Of a stretch of DNA of 10,375 bases, positions 1 through 7,420 are shown piece after piece. Each line of letters begins with the position of its first letter. Position 1 is the first letter of the stretch. The position numbers and the translations under genes were made by a program. The notes below the pieces were generated by a model, which worked only from the letters and a program-made list of their open reading frames with translations, had not been told where the DNA came from and searched no databases. Source of the stretch: an uncultured Clostridia bacterium. Lineage in GTDB: Bacteria; Bacillota; Clostridia; TANB77; CAG-508. The stretch lies in the NCBI GenBank assembly GCA_934167365.1, contig CAKPKU010000055.1, forward strand, positions 1 to 10,375, given 5' to 3'.

Positions 1-754
1 CTATTATTCCGTTATTGCTTTTTACAGCTTCAATTGAATCTGGCGTGGTTTTTATTCCTTCGATTCCAGAATCAAAAGTTTTTATGAATTTTAATAATTC
101 TTTTTTATAATTTTCATCACTTAATATTTTTAGAGAAACTCTATTATTAATAAATCTTTCAAAATTAGGATTACCTAAATCTAAATATGTGCTGTTTACA
201 AACCAATCATATACATTACTAAAATCTTCGTTATTTCTATCTATTTTGCTATATATATTTAAGAATAATGTTCTTTCATCTATATTTACTAAATCTGAAA
301 TTTTATTAGGTTTCATCGATACATTATTATTCTCTCTTTCAAAAATAGAATAAAATTTATTTACTCTTTTTTCAAATAGCCACTCTGAAATTATTGTATC
401 TTTTAAAACTTCAAAACCATACTTATATATTTTATTGTTTTTGGCTAATATTTCTACTTCTAAAGCAATTGGATCATTATTTATCATAAAGCTATATACA
501 TTTTCTTCATCTATTGGAGAATTCTTTTTAGAGTCATCACTTACTAATATTCTCTTTTTCATATAATCAAAAGCCTGTAACACATTAGTTTTTCCACTAG
601 CATTAGCGCCATAAATTGCAGATACTTTTAAATATTCACCATTATCAATTTTAGCAACATTATATTCATGTTCTTTTAGTGATGTTGCTTCCATATCTAA
701 ACAATTTTCATTTTTAAAAGATTTGAAATTTTTAAAACTAAATCTTATTAACAT
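1..754 (-). CDS. AAA15/COG1106-family ATPase, RloA-like, N-terminal part (gene runs off the window)
   Basis: The first 251 codons are visible; the C-terminal part, expected to hold the Walker B and signature regions, lies outside the window. The protein opens with MLIRFSFKNFKSF, the usual start of SMC/RecF-like ATPases of the AAA15/AAA21 group. A Walker A motif, GANASGKT, follows at residues 49-56. After it comes a charged, mostly helical insert with no motif I recognise. The ATG at 754 is preceded by AAAGGAGG (763-770). Proteins of this group bind and hydrolyse ATP and are common in defence islands. RloA, found in Campylobacter type I restriction loci, belongs here and often has an RloB partner, which would be downstream, outside the window. 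The gene has its own promoter and sits behind the hsd operon terminator, so it appears to be a separate transcription unit. ATPase identity is firm; the RloA assignment is inferred from the N-terminus and the neighbourhood. Confidence 0.85.
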   Translation of the reverse strand, partial: MLIRFSFKNFKSFKNENCLDMEATSLKEHEYNVAKIDNGEYLKVSAIYGANASGKTNVLQAFDYMKKRILVSDDSKKNSPIDEENVYSFMINNDPIALEVEILAKNNKIYKYGFEVLKDTIISEWLFEKRVNKFYSIFERENNNVSMKPNKISDLVNIDERTLFLNIYSKIDRNNEDFSNVYDWFVNSTYLDLGNPNFERFINNRVSLKILSDENYKKELLKFIKTFDSGIEGIKTTPDSIEAVKSNNGII

Positions 755-779
755 TTTAAAATCCTCCTTTACTTTATAT

Positions 780-808
780 ATTATATGCTAAAATTTAAAA
801 AATATCAA
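780..808 (-). promoter_or_regulatory. Sigma-A-type promoter for the AAA ATPase gene
   Basis: TTGATA (803-808) and a perfect TATAAT (780-785) are separated by exactly 17 nt. Transcription would start near 773, only about 20 nt before the ATG at 754, with the ribosome binding site just inside the transcript. The -35 box lies within the distal arm of the preceding terminator hairpin. Confidence 0.7.
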
Positions 809-847
809 TATCTTTGAGAAAATCTCTCAAATTTTATTGATATTTTT
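798..847 (-). terminator. Hairpin terminator of the hsd operon
   Basis: A 13-bp perfect inverted repeat (798-810 with 835-847) encloses a second 7-bp repeat, TTTGAGA at 813-819 with TCTCAAA at 825-831, and a 5-nt loop. On the minus strand the distal arm ends in a T run, as in a rho-independent terminator. It starts 7 nt after the stop codon of the ASCH gene, the last gene of the operon. The outer stem is AT-only apart from one pair, so the GC content is low for a terminator, but the total stem is long. Confidence 0.75.
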
Positions 848-853
848 ATTTTT

Positions 854-1237
854 TTACATGTTATATTCCCATAAACTTAAATGACCTTTTACATCTATTG
901 GATTTTCAAATACTTCAACATCTGACACTTGCCATCCATAGTTTTCTTGAAAAGAACTTTTAGTATAAATATCTCTATTTTCTTTTAACAATAATTCTTT
1001 GAATTCTGGAGACATCTTTATACAATCTACTAATTTTACTTTCCCTAAAATTTTTCCATATGGTAATTCTTTTGGAAGATATTTTTCTAATCTTTTCATT
1101 GCTTCTTTATCTATACCTTTTCCTGCATGTATTAATAAATCTCCTCTATATTTTGTTTGCCAACTTCTAAATTCAAATCTTTTATCACCTTGCATTATTA
1201 AAGTTGCCCAAGGCTGTTTAATTGTTAATGCTTTCAT
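854..1237 (-). CDS. ASCH-domain protein
   Basis: A 127-residue protein that is almost entirely one ASCH domain, a beta-barrel fold related to PUA that is thought to bind RNA or modified nucleotides. Visible family features are the N-terminal ALTIKQPWA (residues 3-11), the G-x-K-x-x-E-x-R-x-W stretch at 17-26, YRGDLLIHAGK at 30-40, GKILGKVKLVDC at 61-72, YGW at 100-102 and the closing GHLSLW at 118-123. Some relatives hydrolyse N4-acetylcytidine, but no specific activity can be read here. The ATG at 1237 lies inside the last 20 nt of the upstream zinc-ribbon gene, and its AAAGGAG site (1248-1254) is wholly within that gene, so the two are likely translationally coupled. It is the last gene before the terminator. 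A role as a reader of modified bases or RNA in defence is inference from context. Confidence 0.88.
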   Translation of the reverse strand: MKALTIKQPWATLIMQGDKRFEFRSWQTKYRGDLLIHAGKGIDKEAMKRLEKYLPKELPYGKILGKVKLVDCIKMSPEFKELLLKENRDIYTKSSFQENYGWQVSDVEVFENPIDVKGHLSLWEYNM

Positions 1238-1484
1238 TATTAGCTAACTCCTTTATCCTATTATCATCCCATTCATCATATTTGTTTTTATATTCCTCTT
1301 CATCACTTGCTAATATCTCTGTACCATCATCAAAAATAATTAAGATTTTATTAAAATCATTTCCACCAAAATGTAAGTAATCTTGTCCACCATCAATATA
1401 ACAATTATTACATTTACAGCTTACCAAGTCATGTCTGTATTTTGATTTAATAATTTCATTACAATTCAAACATTTTATTTTCAT
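1218..1484 (-). CDS. Small zinc-ribbon protein, DUF7695-like
   Basis: An 88-residue protein with five N-terminal cysteines: C5 and C8 as CxxC, then C23, C25 and C28. Four of them could bind one zinc ion. The ribbon is followed by a short DGGQDYL segment (31-37) resembling the DGGxDYL core of small phage and Bacillota proteins I associate with DUF7695. The remainder is acidic and Asp/Glu/Asn-rich. The start ATG at 1484 overlaps the TGA of the preceding gene in a 4-nt ATGA junction, and a GGAGAG site lies at 1490-1495. The end overlaps the ASCH gene by 20 nt. No function is known for the family. In this operon it could be a small nucleic-acid-binding or adaptor protein. The family name comes from memory of the motif and is less certain than the zinc-ribbon call. 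Confidence 0.7.
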   Translation of the reverse strand: MKIKCLNCNEIIKSKYRHDLVSCKCNNCYIDGGQDYLHFGGNDFNKILIIFDDGTEILASDEEEYKNKYDEWDDNRIKELANNESINN

Positions 1485-2344
1485 TCTTTCTCTCCATTAA
1501 TTAGCTTTAAATCTTTTAATTTTTTAGCAATATTATAATATTCAACTTTTGACAAAACTTTTTCTATTGCTTGTTTATATTTTTCTTGATTATCTATTGA
1601 TTCTTTTTCAATTTCTTTGAGCTCTTTTTTTATTATATCTTCCATCTTATTATAATAATCTTTATTAATATCTAAAAATGCATATTTATTTGCCTCTTTT
1701 AGTTTATCTTTATACACATAATTGCAAAAATAAATTAAAGTAAGCTTTTCTATAATATATTTAAATATTGCTAAATCTCGAAAAGTTTCATCAACTATTA
1801 TATTTTCTTCATAAAGTATTTCTAAAAATAAAATTGGTAAAACCATTATTACATTAAGATATAATAAAGCGACATCTGTTTTTTCTCTTTCAAAAAATCT
1901 TAGCATATTCCTATGAATTGTTGGATGTGCAAATTTAGATAAGACATTATATATTTTGTTATAATCTTCTTCTATGTTCTCATATTTTTTTAATATTATT
2001 TTTCTTAAATAACTTTGTGATAAATAATCCTTTGCTTTTTTATTTATCTTTCTTCTTTCAAGATAACACTCATAACTATCTTCTTTACAATATTCTTTTC
2101 TTACATTTGCATCTATTCTAATTCCAAATAGCATCATCATTAATTCAAATGCATTCCTTGTTAGTACTATTCCATCCAATAATCTATTATTATCTACTAG
2201 CCTATATGCACGTTTATAAGTATCAATACAATCATTGAATAATTCAATTTCTATAGAATCATTTGTCTTTTCTCGAGCTTCTTGTAATTTGTTTATAAAT
2301 ATATTGTTTATATCCTCAAAAACATCATTTATTTCATTATTCAT
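1481..2344 (-). CDS. All-helical protein of unknown function, DUF5677-like
   Basis: A 287-residue protein predicted by eye to be almost entirely helical. I do not recognise it with certainty. The layout resembles DUF5677-type proteins: a helix with LTRNAFELMMM at 61-71, then about 70 residues later YNVLSKFAHPTIH at 132-144, with a conserved-looking serine and histidine. No canonical HEPN R-x4-6-H motif is evident, so I do not call it a HEPN RNase. Residues 158-177 are very hydrophobic but contain no basic flank typical of a membrane anchor and are probably a buried helix. The C-terminal 60 residues are Lys/Glu-rich and likely coiled coil. The ATG at 2344 directly follows the hsdR TAA (TAAATG) with only a weak ribosome binding site, indicating coupled translation with HsdR. 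It is very AT-rich, unlike hsdR. The position suggests a role tied to restriction, but none can be assigned. Confidence 0.75.
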   Translation of the reverse strand: MNNEINDVFEDINNIFINKLQEAREKTNDSIEIELFNDCIDTYKRAYRLVDNNRLLDGIVLTRNAFELMMMLFGIRIDANVRKEYCKEDSYECYLERRKINKKAKDYLSQSYLRKIILKKYENIEEDYNKIYNVLSKFAHPTIHRNMLRFFEREKTDVALLYLNVIMVLPILFLEILYEENIIVDETFRDLAIFKYIIEKLTLIYFCNYVYKDKLKEANKYAFLDINKDYYNKMEDIIKKELKEIEKESIDNQEKYKQAIEKVLSKVEYYNIAKKLKDLKLINGEKE

Positions 2345-5300
2345 TTATCCTATCATCTCTTTACATTTTAACTCAGCTTGTCTTATAACAGTTTGAACTG
2401 CTTTTTCACTTTTGTTAGGTGGATAATTATATTTAATCAAAAGTTTCTTAATTTCAATTCTCATTTTGGCTCTTGCATCTTTTCTAATATCCCAATCTAT
2501 TGTCATATTACTATTAACAGTTTCTACAAGTTCTTTTGCTATTTGAACTAAGATTTCATCTTTCATTAGTTCTTTAACTTCTGGATCATCACCTAACGCA
2601 TCAAAGAACGCTTTTTCTTCTGATGACAAATTAAATTCATTTCCTGCTTTTAATTCTTCTTCAATTTCATTTTTTAAGTTTATTAATTCTTCAATTATTT
2701 TTTGTATATCTTCTACACTTGTCCTCTCATTATATGTTGCTGCAATTTTTTGAAACTTTGTTGAGAACTTTTCCATCATAACAACATTTTGTCTCCCTAT
2801 TTGATTTACATACTCTTTTAATGCTCTATTTAATACCTCAACTGCAATGTTTTTCTTCTGCATTTTTGCTAACTTATTTAAAATCTCATTACTTAATAGC
2901 GCTAATTGATTGCTGTTATGTACTTCACCTATTTGTAGCATCTCATCATCTTGTATTGCTCTTTCTAACATCTTTGCTACATTATCATTTATCTCCTTAA
3001 CGTCTATTTTATCTCCACTTAATTTTGATATAAATGATCTTACAGCTATAAAAAATAATATTTCATCTTTTAGTTCTTGTGATAAAGCTCCTGTACATAA
3101 AGCATACAGACTTTTAACATCATAACTATATTTCATAAATGCTTTTTTAATTTCTTCTGTTTTGAGCATCAAGTTCGCTCCTGCCATAATAATTTCATAC
3201 TTATCGCTATCTGTTGTTGTAGCAAAATGTCCATAATAGAATCCTTTAAATAAATCTCTGATTAATTCAACTTTATCATTTAAAACTTTTACCAATTCAC
3301 TATTGTCTACAATTTTGCCTTGGTCTCTCTTCGTATATGTTTTCAATGCATCCAGCAACCATCTTTTTAGTCCTATGTAATCAACAATTAGTCCACCAGT
3401 TTTATCTTTATAAACTCTATTAACTCTTGCAATTGCCTGTATTAAGTTATGTGCTTTCATAGGTTTGTCTATATACATAGTTCCAAGTCCTGGTACATCA
3501 AATCCTGTTAACCACATATCTACAACTATTGCGATTTTGAATTCAGAATCCATATCTTTAAAATTCACTTCCAGCTGCTTTTTATCTTTTTTAGAGCCTA
3601 TTGCTTTTTGCATATCTTCGTCATCTTTATTATTAGATGTTATTATCATATTAACTTTATTTTTCCATTCTGGTCTTAGTTCTAAGAATTTATTATACAT
3701 TGTAAATGCAGATTGTCTTGAATAAGCTACCACCATTGCTTTATTAGCTACACTTGTTTCTATTTTCTCATAATGTTTTATAATATCTTTTACTATCAAT
3801 TCTAGTCTATCTGGATCTTCTATTATTTGTTTCATTGTAGCCATTGCTTTTTTAGACTCTGCTATTTTATAGTCATCAATACCTTCTTCTGTTTCAAGCA
3901 TATTGTAATAATCATCTATCTCATCTAATATCTTTTGATTTAGTCCAACTCTAGCCATTCTTGATTCATACATAATTGGTACTGTTGCACCATCCATAAT
4001 TGCTTGTGTCATATCGTATGTATCTATTATATCTCCAAACACATTAGTTGTTGATTTGTCTTTTGTTTCAACAGGTGTTCCTGTAAATCCAATGTATGTT
4101 GCATTTGGAAAAGCATCGTGTAAATATTTTGCTGTTCCATATTTTTTGTATGCTTCCATTTTAGTTTTATCAAATTTTATGGTCGCATCCAATCCATAAT
4201 GACTTCTATGTGCTTCATCTACTAAAACCAAAATATCATCTCTTCGGCTAAATACTCCTGTTTCTTCTTCAAACTTTTGTAATGTAGTGAAGAATATTCC
4301 ACCAGATTTTCTTCCTTCTAATTTTTCATTTAGATCTTGTCTATTTTCTATCTGTACTGGTTCTTGTTTTAAATAACCTGAACATTTTGCAAATGTACTA
4401 AATAATTGATTATCTAAATCATTTCTATCTGTTACAACTACTATACTTGGATTATTTAATACTTTAATCATATTACCTGCATAAAATACCATTGAAAAGC
4501 TTTTTCCACTTCCCTGTGTATGCCAAAGTAATCCTGCTTTTCCTGTTTTATTGTCTATTGCTGTTTCTGTACTTGTAATTGCTTTCTTAACTCCAAAATA
4601 TTGATGATATGCTGATAGGATTTTACTATCTTCACTCCACAATATGAAATTACTTATAATATCTAATAATCTATCTTTTCTAAGCATTCCATTAAATAGA
4701 GTTTTATGAGTAGGCATATTCTCTAATACTTCATCTGTGTCTTCTACTTTTTTCCATTCTGAAAATCTACTCCATGGACTGGTAATAGTTCCTGCTCTTG
4801 CTTGTACTCCATCACTTACAATCATAAATTGATTATAATAAAATAGTGATGGTATATGTACTTCTTGATATCCTTTTAATTGATTGTATCCATCAATTAA
4901 CTTAACATCTTCTCTTACTGTTGATTTTAATTCAACAACAACTAAAGGCATACCATTTATAAATATAATTATATCTGGTCTTTTTTCACTATGCTCAATG
5001 ATCGTATATTGGTTAATTGCTTTGAATGTATTATTTTGGATATTTTCAAAATCTATTATTTTAATAGTTTTATATTTTGTTTCTCCATCTTCTTGAATCG
5101 GTACAGAAATTCCCTCTAGTAAATATTTAGTAAATTGTTTATTGTTTAATATAGTGTTGTTGTTGTCTAAATTTCTAATTGTTTTTATAACTTCTTGTAT
5201 CTGTTCAAATTCAATTCCTTTATTCATTCTTTCAATTGCATCAAAGAGATCTTCTTCTAGCAATACTTTAGAAAAGTCTGTACGTTCCATTTCATATCCA

Positions 5301-5371
5301 TTTATACATTCATATTCTAGATTTTGTAGCATTTCCATTGTTATATTTTCTAGTGTTTCTTCATCAAACAT
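2345..5371 (-). CDS. hsdR: Type I restriction enzyme, R subunit (endonuclease and DNA translocase)
   Basis: At 1008 residues this is a complete type I R subunit, similar in length to EcoR124I HsdR. It joins the HsdM-HsdS methyltransferase, translocates DNA using ATP and cuts unmethylated DNA. The N-terminal PD-(D/E)xK nuclease shows D133 in RPD, E147-x-K149 in VELK and a QxxxY motif (Q164 to Y168). The SF2 motor follows: motif I HTQGSGKS at 284-291, motif II DEAH at 385-388, motif III TGTP at 430-433, motif V around 616-629 (VVDMWLTGFDVPGL) and motif VI QAIARVNR at 645-652. Residues from about 700 to the end form the helical C-terminal region that docks on the methyltransferase in this family. 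All catalytic residues are present, so it looks active. The ATG at 5371 has AGGGGG at 5378-5383. GC content, about 30% in a sampled stretch, is higher than in several neighbours. Confidence 0.97.
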   Translation of the reverse strand: MFDEETLENITMEMLQNLEYECINGYEMERTDFSKVLLEEDLFDAIERMNKGIEFEQIQEVIKTIRNLDNNNTILNNKQFTKYLLEGISVPIQEDGETKYKTIKIIDFENIQNNTFKAINQYTIIEHSEKRPDIIIFINGMPLVVVELKSTVREDVKLIDGYNQLKGYQEVHIPSLFYYNQFMIVSDGVQARAGTITSPWSRFSEWKKVEDTDEVLENMPTHKTLFNGMLRKDRLLDIISNFILWSEDSKILSAYHQYFGVKKAITSTETAIDNKTGKAGLLWHTQGSGKSFSMVFYAGNMIKVLNNPSIVVVTDRNDLDNQLFSTFAKCSGYLKQEPVQIENRQDLNEKLEGRKSGGIFFTTLQKFEEETGVFSRRDDILVLVDEAHRSHYGLDATIKFDKTKMEAYKKYGTAKYLHDAFPNATYIGFTGTPVETKDKSTTNVFGDIIDTYDMTQAIMDGATVPIMYESRMARVGLNQKILDEIDDYYNMLETEEGIDDYKIAESKKAMATMKQIIEDPDRLELIVKDIIKHYEKIETSVANKAMVVAYSRQSAFTMYNKFLELRPEWKNKVNMIITSNNKDDEDMQKAIGSKKDKKQLEVNFKDMDSEFKIAIVVDMWLTGFDVPGLGTMYIDKPMKAHNLIQAIARVNRVYKDKTGGLIVDYIGLKRWLLDALKTYTKRDQGKIVDNSELVKVLNDKVELIRDLFKGFYYGHFATTTDSDKYEIIMAGANLMLKTEEIKKAFMKYSYDVKSLYALCTGALSQELKDEILFFIAVRSFISKLSGDKIDVKEINDNVAKMLERAIQDDEMLQIGEVHNSNQLALLSNEILNKLAKMQKKNIAVEVLNRALKEYVNQIGRQNVVMMEKFSTKFQKIAATYNERTSVEDIQKIIEELINLKNEIEEELKAGNEFNLSSEEKAFFDALGDDPEVKELMKDEILVQIAKELVETVNSNMTIDWDIRKDARAKMRIEIKKLLIKYNYPPNKSEKAVQTVIRQAELKCKEMIG

Positions 5372-5393
5372 AATTTGCCCCCTAAATTATAGT

Positions 5394-5768
5394 TTACTCA
5401 ACTTTGTTTAGTTTTCCATTTATATACCTATAGCTTCCAAATTCTATATGCCCCTTTGTCAAATTCATACCAACAACATATGACTTTGTTAATTTATTTA
5501 CACCTATAAAAGTCATCGGTGTTGCATGTTCTACTTTATATACCATTGAAACAATTATAGGCATTTCATTTATTTTTGCATCAATTTCAATTGTATTTTT
5601 AGTTATTTCATCATATATAGATAAAGTATAATCATCATATTTATTTTCATCTATAAAATCTTTTACAATTGATGATCCACCATCTGTTATAGCTAAGTCA
5701 ATATCGTTTATTTTCCATATAGTATCTCCAGTAAGTTGATGTTTTTTCTTTTCATAATCTGAATTCAT
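5394..5768 (-). CDS. Unknown 124-residue protein between hsdS and hsdR
   Basis: I do not recognise this protein. It is soluble in appearance, with no signal peptide or membrane segment. After a charged start it reads as alternating beta strands: IWKINDIDLAI (17-27), YTLSIYDEI (47-55), PIIVSMVYKVEH (70-81), FIGVNKLTKSYVVGMNL (87-103) and HIEFGSYRYING (107-118), so a small beta-sandwich or barrel is likely. I use the ATG at 5768, which has a perfect AGGAGG (5775-5780) 6 nt upstream; a longer reading from 5789 would place that site inside the coding region. It sits 48 nt after the DUF6173-like gene and 22 nt before hsdR, so it belongs to the same transcript. It may work with the DUF6173-like protein as a pair, but this is inferred from adjacency only. 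Confidence 0.75.
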   Translation of the reverse strand: MNSDYEKKKHQLTGDTIWKINDIDLAITDGGSSIVKDFIDENKYDDYTLSIYDEITKNTIEIDAKINEMPIIVSMVYKVEHATPMTFIGVNKLTKSYVVGMNLTKGHIEFGSYRYINGKLNKVE

Positions 5769-5774
5769 AATATT

Positions 5775-5780
5775 CCTCCT
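5775..5780 (-). promoter_or_regulatory. Ribosome binding site fixing the start of the 124-residue unknown gene
   Basis: A perfect AGGAGG, extended to AAAAGGAGG (5775-5783), lies 6 nt before the ATG at 5768. It rules out the in-frame ATG at 5789, which has no such site. Confidence 0.85.
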
Positions 5781-5785
5781 TTTAT

Positions 5786-5801
5786 ACAAATCATAATTTG
5801 T
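5786..5801 (-). other. Small hairpin between two operon genes
   Basis: ACAAAT and ATTTGT pair as a perfect 6-bp stem with a 4-nt loop, immediately upstream of the strong AAAAGGAGG site of the next gene. It has no T tract long enough to be a terminator. It could stabilise or process the mRNA between the two genes, or be chance in AT-rich DNA. Confidence 0.3.
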
Positions 5802-5816
5802 CTGACTAAATTTCTA

Positions 5817-6212
5817 TTATTCTGGCGCAGAAAATCCAATTTTTCTTTTAGGATGTTCCTCTTCAATTGGTAACGCTGTTAGTAAGAAATTTAATTGATT
5901 AATATGTTGTATAAGTGTTGATTTTTGTCCATTCACTATTCCTTTGAATACTAAAACAACAGACTTTTCATATGTAATTTCTTCTACTTGCATTAAAACA
6001 GATTGTCCAAAGTTAGTAAGCATTACACCTACTGTATGTTCTTTATCTAGTGTTTTCTCGAATTCCTGAATATATTTTTTTATAATTTCAAACTGTGTAT
6101 CTGAAAACATATGTTGAGTAGGTAAATCCATATTTTCAATAATGTTACTATAATCTGGTATTTCAATTCTTGGTATATCAATCTTTGGTAAATTGACTTT
6201 TGGTATTTCCAT
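5817..6212 (-). CDS. DUF6173-like protein with N-terminal pentapeptide repeats
   Basis: A 131-residue protein of unknown function. The first 21 residues are four tandem pentads of the type acid/Asn-hydrophobic-Pro-basic-hydrophobic: EIPKV, NLPKI, DIPRI and EIPDY, with prolines at 4, 9, 14 and 19. The rest is a compact alpha/beta domain: a helix at 38-56 (KKYIQEFEKTL), then VGVMLTNFGQSVLMQVEEI at 61-79, VVLVFKGI at 85-92 and IQHINQLNFLLTAL at 101-114. I associate the EFEKTL, FGQSV and LIQHxxQLNFLL pattern with DUF6173, seen in clostridial genomes. No catalytic motif is evident. The ATG at 6212 has AAGGGGG at 6220-6226. It follows hsdS by 17 nt. Its sampled GC content, about 35%, is closer to hsdM and hsdR than to hsdS. 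The family call is from memory of the pattern. Confidence 0.75.
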   Translation of the reverse strand: MEIPKVNLPKIDIPRIEIPDYSNIIENMDLPTQHMFSDTQFEIIKKYIQEFEKTLDKEHTVGVMLTNFGQSVLMQVEEITYEKSVVLVFKGIVNGQKSTLIQHINQLNFLLTALPIEEEHPKRKIGFSAPE

Positions 6213-6229
6213 TTATATTCCCCCTTATA

Positions 6230-7384
6230 TTATATTTTATCTAAATTTATTTCTCCATTCATTAGTTTGGGTAATAATATATCTCGTAATTGTTCTAATC
6301 TTTTATTTTCCTCAATTATATTTTTATATTTATTCATAATATTAGTAAATATATTTTCATATTCTCTATTCTTTGATTCTGTTCCAATTACAAATTCAAT
6401 TTTATTCATGTTTTCTTGATTTATCTTTTGTTGAACAGCTCCTGTTATCATACTTTCAATGTTTATTTTTCTTAAAGCAAAAACTAAAAATTCTGTAGAA
6501 ATCTTCTCTCCTTTTAGAACATGTGCATGATTATTTATCCAATTCTTTCCCCATATATATTGTAATACTGGATAGCCTTCATCTGTTTTTACTGTCCCAT
6601 CTTCTCCCATCAACAAATATGTATCATCAAAAATATAATCATCTACATAATCAATTATTGAAGTAGCACCATAATATGGATATTTGCCTTTATGATTTTC
6701 TCTTTCTCTGCTAGACATTGGTTTTCTTTTAGAATCATAATTATTAACGACATCACCTAATTTAACTATCTTATATCCAGTAGGTAATTTATCTTTATAT
6801 TTTGTAAAATATTGAAAATATAAATTATCTCCCAACTCAAACAAATTATCATTTATCTGATTATTTAATTCTATTTTTTTATCAATATTTTCAAGTATAT
6901 TCACAATTTTATTTTGTTTTTCAAGTGTTATATCACTAAACCTAAAATTCAATAAATCATTGATTTGAATATTAGGTTGCCCTGTTGTTCCAAATGCAAT
7001 TCCATTTATGTAATTTCTAAATTCTTTCATTTGTATTATATAATAAATGAATCTACTATTGTATTTTGTTTCATCAATTACTAATCTAATTAGCCCATTA
7101 TTATATACAGCATTATAATCTTTTTCTATATATTTATTTATTCCTACTGTACTTCCAGTTCTCGCTATAATAATGTTTCCTTTTCTCAGTTTATATCTTT
7201 TATAATTATCTTCATTTACACTCGTATATCCCCAATCGTTATACATTCTTTTATTAGAAATGTCTCCAATTCTTAAGCATTTAATTCCTGTATTATAATC
7301 AACAATTGGTGCTCTTTGTATTGCATCTGCTCCCGTATTAGCACTTATGATAACATCTTTTAATTTAACTTCTGTTAATTTCAC
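6230..7384 (-). CDS. hsdS: Type I restriction-modification specificity subunit
   Basis: A 384-residue HsdS of normal length, giving the Hsd complex its two-part DNA target. It has the usual two half-repeats. The first target recognition domain spans about residues 1-150, followed by conserved helices (ITLEKQNKIVNILENIDKKI, about 152-171). The second target recognition domain starts near 204 (GYKIVKLGDVV) and includes the common PYYGATSIIDYV (236-247) and YLLMGEDG (256-263) segments; it is followed by the final conserved helix with RLEQLRDILLPKLMNGEI. The recognised sequence cannot be predicted by eye. I prefer the GTG at 7384 because AGGTGA lies just upstream; the in-frame ATG at 7399 has no ribosome binding site. 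The target domains are extremely AT-rich, as low as 13% GC in one sampled line, consistent with exchange of specificity. No inverted second hsdS or recombinase gene is present in the window. Confidence 0.94.
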   Translation of the reverse strand: MKLTEVKLKDVIISANTGADAIQRAPIVDYNTGIKCLRIGDISNKRMYNDWGYTSVNEDNYKRYKLRKGNIIIARTGSTVGINKYIEKDYNAVYNNGLIRLVIDETKYNSRFIYYIIQMKEFRNYINGIAFGTTGQPNIQINDLLNFRFSDITLEKQNKIVNILENIDKKIELNNQINDNLFELGDNLYFQYFTKYKDKLPTGYKIVKLGDVVNNYDSKRKPMSSRERENHKGKYPYYGATSIIDYVDDYIFDDTYLLMGEDGTVKTDEGYPVLQYIWGKNWINNHAHVLKGEKISTEFLVFALRKINIESMITGAVQQKINQENMNKIEFVIGTESKNREYENIFTNIMNKYKNIIEENKRLEQLRDILLPKLMNGEINLDKI

Positions 7385-7388
7385 AATT

Positions 7389-7394
7389 TCACCT
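7389..7394 (-). promoter_or_regulatory. Ribosome binding site deciding the GTG start of hsdS
   Basis: AGGTGA matches the 3' half of the full Shine-Dalgarno consensus. Aligned on that consensus, the spacing to GTG at 7384 is optimal, about 7 nt after the AGG. The site falls inside the first codons of the longer ATG reading from 7399. Confidence 0.7.
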
Positions 7395-7420
7395 ACCATA
7401 TTTATTTTTATAAAACTACT

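Noticed and set aside
1821..1880. Hydrophobic segment of the helical protein (residues about 158-177) as a transmembrane anchor
   Set aside because: It sits mid-protein among other amphipathic helices and lacks a basic flank; a buried helix is more likely.
1481..2344. HEPN RNase call for the helical protein
   Set aside because: No R-x4-6-H motif could be found; the histidine in SKFAHP has no arginine at the required distance.
2910..5411. Plus-strand open frames of 70-90 codons opposite hsdR
   Set aside because: They mirror the hsdR coding frame, are Ser/Ile/Leu-rich with no motif, and lack ribosome binding sites; they are shadows of hsdR.
5769..5789. ATG at 5789 as the start of the 124-residue unknown gene
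   Set aside because: The perfect AGGAGG site would fall inside the coding sequence; it serves the ATG at 5768.
6230..7384. Phase-variable hsdS by inversion
   Set aside because: No second hsdS copy, partial hsdS, long inverted repeat or recombinase gene is present in the window.
7385..7399. ATG at 7399 as the hsdS start
   Set aside because: Nothing resembling a ribosome binding site precedes it, whereas AGGTGA inside this stretch is ideally placed for the GTG at 7384.
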